Of a stretch of 64,000 bases of DNA, positions 36,217 to 47,200 are shown piece by piece. The stretch's first letter is position 1; the number at the start of each line of letters is the position of its first letter. The DNA comes from an uncultured Persicobacter sp. (lineage in GTDB: Bacteria; Bacteroidota; Bacteroidia; Cytophagales; Cyclobacteriaceae): the NCBI GenBank assembly GCA_947498325.1, contig CANMKE010000014.1, forward strand, positions 57,329-121,328, written 5' to 3'. The notes under the pieces were generated by a model. The model did no database searches, was not told the origin of the DNA, and worked only from the letters and a program-made list of their open reading frames with translations. The position numbers and the translations under genes were made by a program.

Positions 36217-39180
36217 TTAAAAGCTAATATTTGCACCAAAATTCACACTCATGGTTTGGGGATAACTATAATTATCATAAGCCAAATTAAATACATCGGC
36301 ATTGTTCCCTTTATTGAGGCTTGGATCCATTCCTGTATAATTTGTGAAGGTGAATGGGTTAATGATATTGGCATATACTCGAATACGATCCATCTTGATT
36401 TTTTCTAATATTCGACTTGGAATACTGTAACCCAATTGAATATTCCGCACGCGAACAAAAGAGCCATTTTCTACAAAGTAATCCGACATCAGATCATTGG
36501 CAGCATTCCCTGACATGGAAATCTTTGGCGCTGTTCCGTTCGGGTTGGTGATCGGGTCATAGGCTTCATCCAAAACCCAGTTTAGGCGGTTCCGGTCTCG
36601 GTTGGTCCCTCCTAAATTTCTTTTTGCACCATTAATAATGCTGTTCCCTGTTTGTCCTTGAATAAAGATGGTCAGGTCGAAGTTTTTATAACTGGCAGCG
36701 TAGTTCAATCCAAAAAACCAATCAGGAAATGGGCTTCCCAAAATTTCCCGGTCGGCATCATCAACACCCCCACTATTATCCAGGTCTTTATAGGCGATAT
36801 TTCCTGTTTCAGGATTGATGCCTGTAGGGTAGGTATCATAATCTACCCGACGCCCATAAATTGCACCCACTGGCGAACCTGGACGAAGGATGGCGTTTTC
36901 TTCCACAATTTCAGGTCTTGTATCCGCTAAATGTTCTAAGTTGTTTTTGATATGTGTGGCATTCACACTAAGGGTATGATTGAAACCGCCCTCGGTCTTA
37001 ATTTTCCAACTTGCTTCAAACTCCACACCTTTATTTGACATCGAACCTACATTGGTCCATTGTCCTTCGAATATTCCGGTGTTCATTGGTGGATCGAGCT
37101 GAATAATCATGTCCTTGGATCGGCGAACGAAGTAATCCCCGGTAATAGCAAATTGCCCTTCAAGAAATTCAGCATCAAAGCCAAAATTGGATTGCGTAAC
37201 CGTTTCCCACTTTAGATTTGGGTTGGCGACACCCTGAGGGCCTACACCAATCATAGATCCTGATTCCCATGGGTAACGGATGGTATTTTGCATGCGGGTA
37301 TCATTACGGCCCATATTACGACCAAGAGCGCCATAACCACCGCGGATTTTCAAATTGGAAATAAAGTCTAATGTTTGCATGAAAGCTTCTTCGCTCACTC
37401 TCCACCCCATAGAGAAAGAAGGGAAAACACCATGTTTATGAGCATCAGAAAATAAGAAATAACCGTCTCGGCGCGCACTTGCCGTAAAAAGGTATTTATC
37501 ATCGTAGCTATAATTTACCCTACCCAAATAGGAGTGCAATCCAAGAAATTTATCTCGGTCTGACATCGCTTGAGAGCTCACGCCTATTTGTGCCGATCGG
37601 ATTCCCGGCTCAAGGTCATTTCCGATGGCCACTGTCCTTCTGATAAACCCTTCATTAACGGTCATGCCGACCATCCCGCCTACGATATGCTTTCCGAAGG
37701 TTTTATTATAGCGGAAATAATTCTCCCAGTTGTAGGAGTAATTCATCTGATTGATTTGCTGAATATCATAGGTCGTCCGACTGATATGCGCAGCCATGCC
37801 CTGATCTACAGGAATGAGGTATTCTTCATGATAAAAACTATCGTAAGAAAAGTTGAAATCGGAACGGAAAATCAATCCATCAAAAATTGTGGCCTCGCCA
37901 TATAAGTTTCCTATGGCGCCAAAATTCGTTCTCCAATTATCGTACAATTCATGGACCATCGGGTTAGGAGCGTTGTTTCCTCCGGTAAGACCTACGGTCG
38001 GTTTCCCAAGGCCATTTAAATTTTCGCTGTCATAAACGGGCATTTGAGGGGCTGCAAAGAAGATCTCTGAATTGCCGCCATATCGCCCATAATCTTTTTG
38101 GTTCACGTTAATATTTAAGGTTTCGCCAAACTTAAAGGCACCATGCTTAATGCTTGAATTAACACGGTAAGTCAGTCTTTCAAAATCTTTACTTGGCATA
38201 TTACCCTCCTGAGAAAAGTAACCAAAAGAGGTATAGATACTCGCTTTTTCTGTTCCGCCATGCAAACTTACCGAATAATTCTGCATACGTGCGGGTCTAA
38301 AATATTCTGACTGCCAGTCGGTATTTGTTTTTAATATTTCGGCATCATTGACCCACTGCGGAGCAGGCATACTTGGCTCAGAATTTTCATAAAGTTTTTT
38401 AGTGTATTGTGCATAGCGGCTGGTGCCCATCATTTCCATGGTATTGATCACCGAGGTAACCCCCGACTCCAAAGAAATATCGACTTTCAGCTTCCCACCT
38501 TTTCCACTTTTTGTCGTAACAATGATCACCCCATTTGCGGCCCGTGAACCATAAATTGCTGCTGCAGAAGCATCTTTCAGCACTTGCATACTTTCAATAT
38601 CATTTCCATTGATTTGGCTCAAAGCACCGACTACGGTCTGAATACCATCAATAATCACCAACGGCGATTTGTCGCCATAAATGGTACCCACCCCACGAAT
38701 GGTAATATTTGGCGCAGAGCCTGGCTCGCTGCTACTTGATACCTGAACACCAGACATGCGCCCTTGCAGTGCCGTACCCACATTCGAGGCCGGAACCTTT
38801 TGCATTTCCTGCGGATCTACCAAGGCAATGGAGCCTGTAAGATCTTTTTTCTTGGCTGTTCCATAACCAATCACTACCACCTCTTCGAGCGCTTCAACAT
38901 CTTCTTCCAAGACAAAAGAAAATGAGGTCTGATTACCCACCGTTGTTTGCTGGGGCTTATATCCTATGTAGGTAATTTCCAGGACATCTTCAGGATTAGC
39001 ATTGATCGAAAATTTACCTTCATAATCAGTGATGCTCCCATCGGTTGTTCCTTTAATAACAACAGTGGCACCAATTAAGGGAGATTGATCTTTATCTGTT
39101 ACCTGTCCGTTAATTTGCGACTGGGCAAATACAGGTATAGAGATTAAAAAAAGGAGAAGTATAGTGAGGCTTTTTTTCAT
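36217..39180 (-). CDS. SusC/RagA-family TonB-linked outer-membrane transporter
   Basis: Active oligosaccharide importer of 987 residues. The signal peptide is 1-19. The carboxypeptidase-regulatory-like domain is about 22-95 (INGQVTDKDQSPLIGATVVI). The SusC-specific linker EALEEVVVIGYGTAKKKDLTGS leads to the plug, with NVGTALQGRMSGVQVSS, GSAPNITIRGVGTIYGDKSPLVIIDG and ASAAAIYGSRAANGVIIVTTK. The 22-stranded barrel ends in a terminal Phe (GANISF). It works with the SusD protein encoded 12 bases downstream and with TonB-ExbBD encoded elsewhere. The gene is preceded by the glycan-binding lipoprotein gene (71-base gap). Confidence 0.96.
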   Translation of the reverse strand: MKKSLTILLLFLISIPVFAQSQINGQVTDKDQSPLIGATVVIKGTTDGSITDYEGKFSINANPEDVLEITYIGYKPQQTTVGNQTSFSFVLEEDVEALEEVVVIGYGTAKKKDLTGSIALVDPQEMQKVPASNVGTALQGRMSGVQVSSSSEPGSAPNITIRGVGTIYGDKSPLVIIDGIQTVVGALSQINGNDIESMQVLKDASAAAIYGSRAANGVIIVTTKSGKGGKLKVDISLESGVTSVINTMEMMGTSRYAQYTKKLYENSEPSMPAPQWVNDAEILKTNTDWQSEYFRPARMQNYSVSLHGGTEKASIYTSFGYFSQEGNMPSKDFERLTYRVNSSIKHGAFKFGETLNINVNQKDYGRYGGNSEIFFAAPQMPVYDSENLNGLGKPTVGLTGGNNAPNPMVHELYDNWRTNFGAIGNLYGEATIFDGLIFRSDFNFSYDSFYHEEYLIPVDQGMAAHISRTTYDIQQINQMNYSYNWENYFRYNKTFGKHIVGGMVGMTVNEGFIRRTVAIGNDLEPGIRSAQIGVSSQAMSDRDKFLGLHSYLGRVNYSYDDKYLFTASARRDGYFLFSDAHKHGVFPSFSMGWRVSEEAFMQTLDFISNLKIRGGYGALGRNMGRNDTRMQNTIRYPWESGSMIGVGPQGVANPNLKWETVTQSNFGFDAEFLEGQFAITGDYFVRRSKDMIIQLDPPMNTGIFEGQWTNVGSMSNKGVEFEASWKIKTEGGFNHTLSVNATHIKNNLEHLADTRPEIVEENAILRPGSPVGAIYGRRVDYDTYPTGINPETGNIAYKDLDNSGGVDDADREILGSPFPDWFFGLNYAASYKNFDLTIFIQGQTGNSIINGAKRNLGGTNRDRNRLNWVLDEAYDPITNPNGTAPKISMSGNAANDLMSDYFVENGSFVRVRNIQLGYSIPSRILEKIKMDRIRVYANIINPFTFTNYTGMDPSLNKGNNADVFNLAYDNYSYPQTMSVNFGANISF

Positions 39181-39251
39181 ATTTCCAAAACATTAAAAAA
39201 TACAGGAAAGAGAGCGAGTAAAAGCTCGCTCTCAATAGGATAATTTAGAAA

Positions 39252-40757
39252 TTAGTTGTCGTTTGGAGCAACAATTTCAAAGTTTAATTCACCAGTATGG
39301 ATATCGAAGTAGAAGGTAATATTTCTGCCATTTTTCTTCGTCTGGTCAGTAAAGTCAAAGTTTGGTTTTTCAGCCCAACGCGTTTTATCGTCAGCGTTTA
39401 CACCAATACCATCAATCAAGCTGTTTCCGTAACCGATACCGCCATCATGGATTTTTTCATCCCAATGTGTGCCATACAAATCTTGAGGGTGATTTTGTGT
39501 CGCAATAGTGGATTCAGCACTGTTTGCATCTCTTTCAAAGACCTTCTTGTACATTTGTATTCCTGCAGTACCTGGGTTACCAGTAATCTGAAGGATTTTG
39601 TTGGTCAGTTGTTCGTCAATGTTAGCATAAGCTTTCCAGTCGGCCATATTGGCTTCCTCACCCATATCGTGTCCGTACTGCTCTTTAGTACAAATTGCGA
39701 TAGGCAGGATGTTATTTGGCTCATCAATATAGAAATCGTTGACTTCCAATTTCCAGATACCATTTCCTTGATATACCCCCGGAGACCAATCCACCAACGC
39801 TTCAGTTGTCGCGCCATTAATTTTGCCGAACAGTCCACGGTTTCTACCCCAGTTACACAAACCGAAACGGATACGATCGTAAACATTTTGGTAAATAGGC
39901 TCCACCTCATCAGTAGTGATTGCATAGGTTTCCTCGTTAACATCAAAAGTGATGGTTACTTTCTTACCCACCAAAGCGGCCTTATTCAAACCAAACTCAA
40001 TATTCTCACCACAAACTTTTTCGCCATCTTTAACCACTACTCGCGCAGCATCTCCTGAAAGTTCATTTTCTGAACCTTCTGCAGCACCCCAGCTTACATT
40101 TTCACCACTTTCTGAATTAAACATTTTAAATGACATTTCAGCAAGGTCATATCCTTGGTAGTTTTCAATAACCAATTCAAACGCACCATTTTCATTCTCA
40201 ATAGCGTGCATCGGCCACAGTTTATCGTCGCCTTCCATCAGTTTAACACTGGCAAAAACTTCCGTTTTGGAGAAATCAGCACATGCTTCAAATTCAGAGA
40301 AAACAACTTTATAAGTAAAATCTGAAGGGTTGAAAGTGATGGTAACGTTACGGTTGGCGACCTTTTCGTCGATTGCTGCTGGGAATACTTCGCCACAAAC
40401 TGTTTCACCGTTGAAATCGACTTGCTTAGCCAAAGTACCGGTAGCAGCGACAGCCGCCTCGGAGTTGGCGCCAAATTTAGCGTTGTCCTGCGCCATGGTA
40501 TTGGAAATCATGAAGGTTACCTGATCTTCCGCAAAACCGGCAACATAGTAGGTGAAAACGTCGCCATCTTTGGTCATTTTCACATTTTCATTTCCGGTGA
40601 TACTTCCTTGAATGTAGGCTTCAGGAATTCGAATGTCATTACATCGGTTTACTTCTTGCTCCTCGGTAGTTTCGGAACAGGAGAAAAATGACAAACACAA
40701 GAGGCTTAAAAATAGTGTTGCCCATTGATTTTTGAATAGATTTTTCATTTGGTTCAT
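39252..40757 (-). CDS. Putative surface glycan-binding lipoprotein (SusE/F-like position)
   Basis: Lipoprotein of 501 residues. The ATG at 40757 or 40748 gives a signal with lipobox FFSC (Cys27 from the first start). Two similar beta-sandwich domains follow (about 45-155 and 165-285), each containing a Phe-rich strand, an ANSEA or SENEL segment, a VCGE motif and a VTITF strand. These recall tandem Ig/CBM domains of SusE and SusF. The C-terminal third (about 290-501) is unrelated and Trp/Asn-rich (FGLCNWGRNRGLFGKI, TDWKAY-like segments), a possible glycan platform. I do not recognise its family. The gene lies upstream of SusC, whereas SusE/F usually lie downstream of SusD. It is likely the first gene of the main unit. 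Confidence 0.65.
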   Translation of the reverse strand: MNQMKNLFKNQWATLFLSLLCLSFFSCSETTEEQEVNRCNDIRIPEAYIQGSITGNENVKMTKDGDVFTYYVAGFAEDQVTFMISNTMAQDNAKFGANSEAAVAATGTLAKQVDFNGETVCGEVFPAAIDEKVANRNVTITFNPSDFTYKVVFSEFEACADFSKTEVFASVKLMEGDDKLWPMHAIENENGAFELVIENYQGYDLAEMSFKMFNSESGENVSWGAAEGSENELSGDAARVVVKDGEKVCGENIEFGLNKAALVGKKVTITFDVNEETYAITTDEVEPIYQNVYDRIRFGLCNWGRNRGLFGKINGATTEALVDWSPGVYQGNGIWKLEVNDFYIDEPNNILPIAICTKEQYGHDMGEEANMADWKAYANIDEQLTNKILQITGNPGTAGIQMYKKVFERDANSAESTIATQNHPQDLYGTHWDEKIHDGGIGYGNSLIDGIGVNADDKTRWAEKPNFDFTDQTKKNGRNITFYFDIHTGELNFEIVAPNDN

Positions 40758-41582
40758 TTGAAGTTAAAAAAAATGATCATAACAAAAATCGTTGTTTTGG
40801 GCGCTAAACATGGCTCAATTACCTCAAAAAGTAATCAAATATTCCGTATGAACTATTTGATAATAAGTGCGAAAACAATGAACACTAAAAAATTCGATGG
40901 AAAATGCCATTTTTGACACTGAAATTCCACGGTAAAAAACAGCATCGATATTACACCCAATTTCAATCTGTCGGCCCTGCCAAAAGTACCGATGATGATC
41001 GTGCAATTGTCCTTTCATCTTTCAGAAAGTTTATACAGATCAGTATGCTATTTACTGATGGGATTTCCGCCATTTTTAATTCCCAAAAAGCAACATATTC
41101 ACCGATCGGGGGCGTGGCTTGTAAACACCGCAGGATTATCTTGTGCTCCACAAAGCAACATTATGTATTTATAGTTTCCAATACCAATGATTGATAAAAT
41201 GCTGCCTGTCTTCTCCATAAATTTCAGACCAAGATGATCTTCATTTAAGAGGGTTTTTGGGTTTTACTTCTACCAACCGATCACGGTCAGCCTTGTAAAC
41301 AGGTCGGTACAGTATTCCCTCCATTTTTATGCCTTTGAAATCAGCACCCTTTGGCCATGGCGACCGGTTCAATGGAAATTATTCTGCGGAAATTTATCCG
41401 TTTGTCCCACAGCCCACATGGTGGTATGGCACAAAAAAAATCCTGCTGAATAATGACAGCAGGATTTCATAAAATACTATTTTTCTATATTGCTCATTAC
41501 CAACCCATCAGCAATTTATTGAAATGATTATGGATTAAAATTGACCCATCAACATTCCTAAAGCGCTTTTATGAGTAGGTGG
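40758..41582. other. Long intergenic region carrying the promoter of the main polysaccharide unit
   Basis: About 825 bases between the GH3 stop and the glycan-binding lipoprotein start. Apart from the GH3 terminator (41438-41467), I see no supported gene. Short frames on both strands have no recognisable features. The size suggests a regulatory region, probably the target of the AraC-type output domain of the hybrid sensor encoded at 59-63.5 kb. Confidence 0.4.
41431..41467 (-). terminator. Intrinsic terminator of the GH3 gene
   Basis: A 10-bp perfect stem (41438-41447 with 41458-41467) is followed on the minus strand by a run of T residues (complement of the A-run beginning at 41433). It lies about 115 bases past the GH3 stop, so GH3 is a separate transcript from the SusC/SusD unit. 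Confidence 0.8.
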
Positions 41583-43910
41583 TTATAAAGCCAGCGTATT
41601 GGTCAATTCAAAAGTTTGCGTTTTCAAATCCTCATCACGCGAGGAGTTTCCAACCATAATGCTGAAGGCGCCTTTTTCCACGCCCCATTTCATGTGTTCA
41701 TCAAAAAAAGCCAAATCTTCCGCGCCCAGATCAAAAGTAATGGTCCGTTTTTCACCGGCCTCCACAAAAACTTTATGGTATCGCTTCAATTCTTTTCTTG
41801 GTCGTGTTACAGAAGAATAATGATCGCGGATATATAGCTGAACAACCTCTGCTCCCGCTTGGTCGCCAGTATTTTTCACCTCTACGGATACTTTCAGTTG
41901 TTCCCCTGCGTTTATTTTACTTGCTGAAAGGATCGGCTCACTGATTTCAAATTGAGTATAGCTCAAACCATAGCCAAAGGCAAAGAGTGGCTTCCCGGAT
42001 TCAAACCTAAAATTGCGAAACAAGTGGGATTGCTTCTGATTATAAAAAATCCTTCCCTGCCCAACTGTTCGTGGTATAGTAATGGGTAGTTTGCCTGACG
42101 GGTTCACCTCTCCCCATAGGATTTCCGCCAATGCTTGCCCCCCGAAACTACCGGGTTCCCAAGCCTCGATTAATGCATCGGCATTTTCAGCAAGCCACGG
42201 TTCCCCGATCGGTCGACCATTCACCAGAACAGCAATTACTTTTGTGCCAGTAGCTTTAATTTGCTGGATCAGTTCCAGTTGTTTTCCCACCAAATTGATA
42301 TGTGCCCGATCCGCATTTTCGCCACAAGTTTTTTGATTCCAACGATAACGCATGGAATTCTCCCCAACGACCACCACAGCGACATCGGCAGATTTTGCGG
42401 CCGTTGCTGCTGCTTGAATTTGTGCTGTTGTAACTTCTGTAACCATATCTCCACAATCCACAAATTCTACGGGTGCGCCTTTCTCTTTGGCCAGTTCCGA
42501 GATCCCCGCTCTTATGGTGATCACCCGATCGTCGGGCTGAACGAAAGCCCAATCGCCAAGTATCGTCTGATTATCAGCATTGGGGCCAGTAACCAGCAGC
42601 TTCTTTCCCTTGAAATTTTTAAGTGGCAATAAACCCTCATTTTTCAGCAATACCATTGACTCGCGAGCAATTTTGAGCGCTGTAGCCTGATGTTCAACAG
42701 TGAAAACGCGCGCCTCAATTTTCTTCTCATTGACGATCGCATTTTCAAAGAGGCCAAGCTTAAATTTTGCTTCAAGAATTTTGGCCACTGCAAAATTTAT
42801 CCTTTCCATTGAAACCTTTCCGGCCTCCACCGACTTGGCCAGTGAGGCTACAAATTCTGGTCCGTGCATATGCAGATCCATCCCCGCATTAATCGACAGC
42901 GCATAAGCATCGTCCATCGTTTCAGCGACAAAATGCCGATCATGCAATCTTTCAATATCAAGCCAGTCGCTTACAAAAAAACCGTTGAAACCATATTCTT
43001 TACGCATCACTTCCTCCATCAGGAACCGGTTGCTATGGCAGGGGATTCCATTCATTTCGTTATGTGCCATCATGATCGAATAAACCCCCGCTTCCTGAAC
43101 CGCTCGCCGGTAAGGAGGCAAATGGACCTCTCGAATCGTTCTCATCGACAAATCAAAAGGCGAATGGTTAGTTCCATTAATCCCCTCTCCTCCACCAATA
43201 AGGTGTTTGGCGCAGGCAATTACCTTGCTTTCCCCCGTGAAATCTCCTTGTTGCAAACCTTTGATCATGGCCACACCCATATTGCCCACCAGGTAAGGGT
43301 CTTCGCCAAAGGTTTCGCCTACTCGCCCCCATCGTGCATCTCTGGCGATATCAATATTTGGGGTAAAAGCCCAGTGCGAACCAGTAGCACGCATTTCTTT
43401 GGCCGTTTGGATGCTCATTTCTTCCGCTAAAGATTCATCGAATGAGCTGGCCATAGTAATGGCGGTAGGATATATGGTGGAACCGTTGACCAATCCATTT
43501 CCGTGAATGGCATCGATACCAATCAGTAAAGGGATTTGCAGGCGGGACTCCATGGCCATTTTTTGCAGTGCATTTGCTTCCTGGGCATCTATAACATGTA
43601 AAAAAGAACCGACCTGCCCCTCCCGTACCATCTGCTCGACATCCGAAGAATGCAAACCTGGGTAAACCCCCAAGGCATCGTTGAGTTTGATTTCTTCTTT
43701 GGTCAACTCTTTTTCTGCATGACGCATATGGCTCGGGCCCACGAGTTGATTCATCTGTGCGATTTTCTCTTCCAAAGTCATTCGCTCCATCAGATCCTTG
43801 ACCCGTAATGCCACACTAACTTCAGGATTTTTATAAATGGTTTTTTTTCCGGGGCCTGCGATAGCAGCACCCCAAAATAACATACTGATTAAAAAATAAT
43901 ATTTCTTCAT
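41583..43910 (-). CDS. Glycoside hydrolase family 3 (BglX-like beta-glycosidase)
   Basis: Exported beta-glucosidase or beta-xylosidase-type enzyme of 775 residues with a signal peptide (about 1-19). The N-terminal TIM barrel carries the GH3 signature FGEDPYLVGNMGVAMIKGLQ, KHLIGGG and the nucleophile Asp315 in FFVSDWLDIERL. The alpha/beta sandwich domain (about 425-600, KKLLVTGPNADNQTILGDW) and C-terminal fibronectin type III-like domain (about 665-760, VSVEVKNTGDQAGAEVVQLYI) complete a full-length BglX layout. It hydrolyses terminal beta-linked glucose or xylose from oligosaccharides in the periplasm. It forms its own unit with a terminator. A 361-base gap containing an inverted-repeat element separates it from GH9. 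Confidence 0.92.
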   Translation of the reverse strand: MKKYYFLISMLFWGAAIAGPGKKTIYKNPEVSVALRVKDLMERMTLEEKIAQMNQLVGPSHMRHAEKELTKEEIKLNDALGVYPGLHSSDVEQMVREGQVGSFLHVIDAQEANALQKMAMESRLQIPLLIGIDAIHGNGLVNGSTIYPTAITMASSFDESLAEEMSIQTAKEMRATGSHWAFTPNIDIARDARWGRVGETFGEDPYLVGNMGVAMIKGLQQGDFTGESKVIACAKHLIGGGEGINGTNHSPFDLSMRTIREVHLPPYRRAVQEAGVYSIMMAHNEMNGIPCHSNRFLMEEVMRKEYGFNGFFVSDWLDIERLHDRHFVAETMDDAYALSINAGMDLHMHGPEFVASLAKSVEAGKVSMERINFAVAKILEAKFKLGLFENAIVNEKKIEARVFTVEHQATALKIARESMVLLKNEGLLPLKNFKGKKLLVTGPNADNQTILGDWAFVQPDDRVITIRAGISELAKEKGAPVEFVDCGDMVTEVTTAQIQAAATAAKSADVAVVVVGENSMRYRWNQKTCGENADRAHINLVGKQLELIQQIKATGTKVIAVLVNGRPIGEPWLAENADALIEAWEPGSFGGQALAEILWGEVNPSGKLPITIPRTVGQGRIFYNQKQSHLFRNFRFESGKPLFAFGYGLSYTQFEISEPILSASKINAGEQLKVSVEVKNTGDQAGAEVVQLYIRDHYSSVTRPRKELKRYHKVFVEAGEKRTITFDLGAEDLAFFDEHMKWGVEKGAFSIMVGNSSRDEDLKTQTFELTNTLAL

Positions 43911-44271
43911 AATACCTTGCTCCGATAATTACTCAATATCGCTTTCCATCATCAAAAGCAGGTGAATAGGGTTCTTAAAAAGGTTTGCTAATTTTTGAAG
44001 GCGGTAAATATTGCCCTATTCCTGAAACACAGGAAAGGGGCTGTTGCATCGTTGGCATGCCTGATCTTGTCTGCAAATTTCAGTTCCGTTTTCATCGAAC
44101 CAAAAACTGAAGCAGCACTCAGAGTGTCCGCGCCATATTGATCAAAAAAGGGCGTTATCAATAGTTATGGCGTGGAGCAGAGCAACCACTTCTTTATGTG
44201 CTGATTTAGATGCAGCAAATACCTGATGCAACCGCCCCAGTAAGCCTGTTCTTTTAGAGCGTGTTTAAAGG
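43911..44271. other. Intergenic region between GH3 and the first GH9 gene
   Basis: Contains the short inverted-repeat-bounded element at 44037-44238. On the minus strand some stretches look weakly coding but are interrupted by stop codons: two short blocks, one rich in Cys (about 44120-44005) and one Leu-rich (about 44000-43930). They could be remnants of a lost small gene. No intact gene is seen. Confidence 0.35.
44037..44238. mobile_element. Short inverted-repeat element (MITE-like), 202 bp
   Basis: The left end GGGGCTGTTGCATCG (44037-44051) and the right end read as GGGGCGGTTGCATCA on the opposite strand (44238-44224) match at 13 of 15 positions. There is no transposase gene inside. The end sequence is nearly the same as that of the element at 48867-49244, so both may be non-autonomous copies or remnants of one insertion-sequence family. 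No target-site duplication was obvious. Confidence 0.5.
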
Positions 44272-47200
44272 CTAAAGCACAATGGCTTTAAACATTTTAC
44301 GCTCTGTTTGCTGATGAACTTCCACAAGGTACTGCCCTGAAGGTAAAAAGCCGGACTGCCAGCCCTCCAAAGCGGTCACCTCTCTGAGCAATCTTCCAGA
44401 AAAATCCCGGAGGATAATTTGAGCATACCCTTTGAAAAACACCGAAATACGTGCCCTTGCGGGATTGGGGAACAATTGAACTTTGAAAGCAGGGTTTTCT
44501 TTATCCAGGGCGCGTTCGTTGGCCTCTCCGGCCAGTTCCATTTCAAAGTAATTAAGGTTAAAACCACCAGTCCCCATGCGCAGCTCAACCACTTCCTTTC
44601 CTGCCAATAAATCTATCTCAGGGAACAGTACGGTATCCCAAGTTTGCCACCCACCGGTATTTTTCAATGGCACATCGAGTAATAAATCTGCCCTTTCGAA
44701 ATACACTTGCATTTGGCGGGCATCATGCGGGCTTGCCACTCTCAACTTGAGGTTATAGCGTCCGCTTTCGGTTACATTTATGGTGTATTTTATCCACTCA
44801 TCGGGTACGGTCCAGCCCACGTTGCAGGTGCCATCATCTATGCTGGTTTGCAAATCGACATCGTCCTGCCGGCCGTTACAATGGAAATTCCCCGAGGAAT
44901 GATCCAAATAGGCTATTCCCTGTCCGCCTAAATCATAATGCTCAGCCTCAACTTTCCCAGGTACCGGCATTGGGGTTCCGAGGTAAGGCTGGTGTTGCAG
45001 TTCCTCTTTTACATGAATATTAATCGTGTCGGTAAAGCCCCCGTCAACGCTGGTCAATTTAATCACAACATCCCCAGCACCGACGCCTACAACCCATCCA
45101 TTGGGGTTCACTGAAGCGATTTGCTCGTTGGAAGTTTCCCATCTAACCATTTTGAAGTCCGCATTCTCCGGAAGAAGTTCATGGTGAAGCTGTATGCCAC
45201 TTCCCAAATCTATAGCGGAATCTCCCTCTACAATATGAACTCCAGTCACGGGGTTTCTCTGCGGTAAACCTTGTTCAAAAATGGTCCGCACATTATCCGC
45301 ACTCAGTGCATAATCAAATAACATGGCATCATCTAAAATAATGTTTGTTGTCCCCTTACCATCTGCTGCACGCCCAAAGAATGCCTTATCGAGCAGGGTG
45401 TTCATGGTTCGATCTTGCTCATCCTGAAGGTCGCCGTTCGTGTAGCCTTTGAACGTCCTGCCGTCATAAGTAACTACCAAATGCACCCAAGTTTCAAAAG
45501 GGAAGTATCGGTCAAATTGCACGAAATTGTTCTCCGTGGCACACCGCAGGTTACCATTCTGAGAGCGCAGGATATAGTCTTGATTTGTGTCTATAATACC
45601 GTAGGAAAAAATATAGTCCATTCCGAATGTTTCTGGAGACCTTTTGAGCCATAGCGCAAAACTTCGGGGAGTATTCCCTTTGGGCAACTCGGTGTCGGCG
45701 TTCATCAATTCAATGAAATCATCTTCAAGTAAAACGGCCATTTCGCCTCGTTGAGCATCGGAAATATAAGTAACCCCCGAGCTATTGATCCCATCAAGTA
45801 CTCCGAGCACATCATCACTGTTGCCATCGAAAGGCCAATATGCTTTGGGTTCAATGGGTCGATCATAACTGATCCTCAGGGTATCAAAAATGTTCCCTGC
45901 TTTTATGATCACCTCCCCAGAAGTAAAGGGTAAAGCCGCCTGATAAAATGGGCAATACAGTTGTGTGCTGTCTACGGCTGCCCCACTTATTTTCTGAAGG
46001 TTGAGCCAATCAGGCTGTGCCACAACTTCCCACTCCTGCGTGGCATAAATATCCAAATTCAGTGTGTCGCCAGCAGCCTGAATCACTAATTCATTGACCG
46101 ACAAATAGAGGTAATCCTCATCGGGAGCAAGCGTAATATGCTTCTCTGCAGCGGATGAAGGCGAAGATTTTAAGCCGGTATTATCGGTTGCCACAGCGGT
46201 AATCAACAAATTATCGCCGCCTTGTTGAGTGCTTTGCGAAAAATCATAATCAAGGGCAAAGTTGTTTGCTTTATCCGTAGATTTACCGATAAAGTGCCAA
46301 TCGTAATAATAGGCCACCTCGCGAGTATCTGGCGAAAACTGTCGCACTTTTAAAGTCATTTCATTTTGTCGAACCTCTCCTTCTTTGATATCGAGTGCTA
46401 CCGTGGGGCGGTCACGATGTGCAGGACTCATTTGTGGCGTTCCATAAACCGCTTTGGCGTAGCCTGCGGTAATTGCCCAGCTAATAATTGTTTGATGCAG
46501 GGTATATTCTGAACCATTGATCGACTCCCTGCTGTTAATATTGGCCTCGGCGCGTGGTGAAGACCTCCAATGCGGATACAAGAAATCCAATGCCCAAATA
46601 TGGCTTCCTATGCCTCCCACCCAAGTAGAATTACTGCCGAAGTAGGTGCTGAATCCCTCCAATATCTCCCAAGTATATACCATCGAATTATGGTCGTATA
46701 AAACCCAACTGTCCATATGGTGGATGGCCGAATTTTGGGGATTTTCCCCTACTTGAGAAAGGAATACTTTATTGAGCTCATGCCCCCCAAGCACGTAATC
46801 AAGGTTAAAACCAATCGCATCCAGTAAGGAAGGTTCTTGTGAGACCACATGCTCGCCCATCAAAGCCACCACTTTTGGGACACCGAATTTCCCGAGATCA
46901 AAACCATAGTCGCTGAAGCCACCATAACGCATTGGGGAAGCTTCGGTTCGTTCCATCACATAGTTCGCTTTATTGTTCAGGCTTTTTAGGCAATCATTAA
47001 CAAAGGCGGCATCAAAAAGTGCTTCATCGCGAAAAATGGCCATCAGGTTGTTACATAAGAAAATATAGGGCAGGTTTGCCGCCTCAATGTGCCAATGCTT
47101 TTTATCATCCATTTCATAAGCGTCAATTGCTTCGGACTGATATTGCTCGATGCCCAGATTTTTGTATAAAAACATCCCTGCAATGGTCTGTAAAGAGGTT

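Noticed and set aside
39297..40058. 253-residue plus-strand frame
   Set aside because: Antisense to the glycan-binding lipoprotein gene, which has a signal peptide and internal repeats.
40904..41194. 96-residue plus-strand frame and an overlapping 62-residue minus-strand frame
   Set aside because: Overlapping frames on both strands without features in a probable regulatory region.
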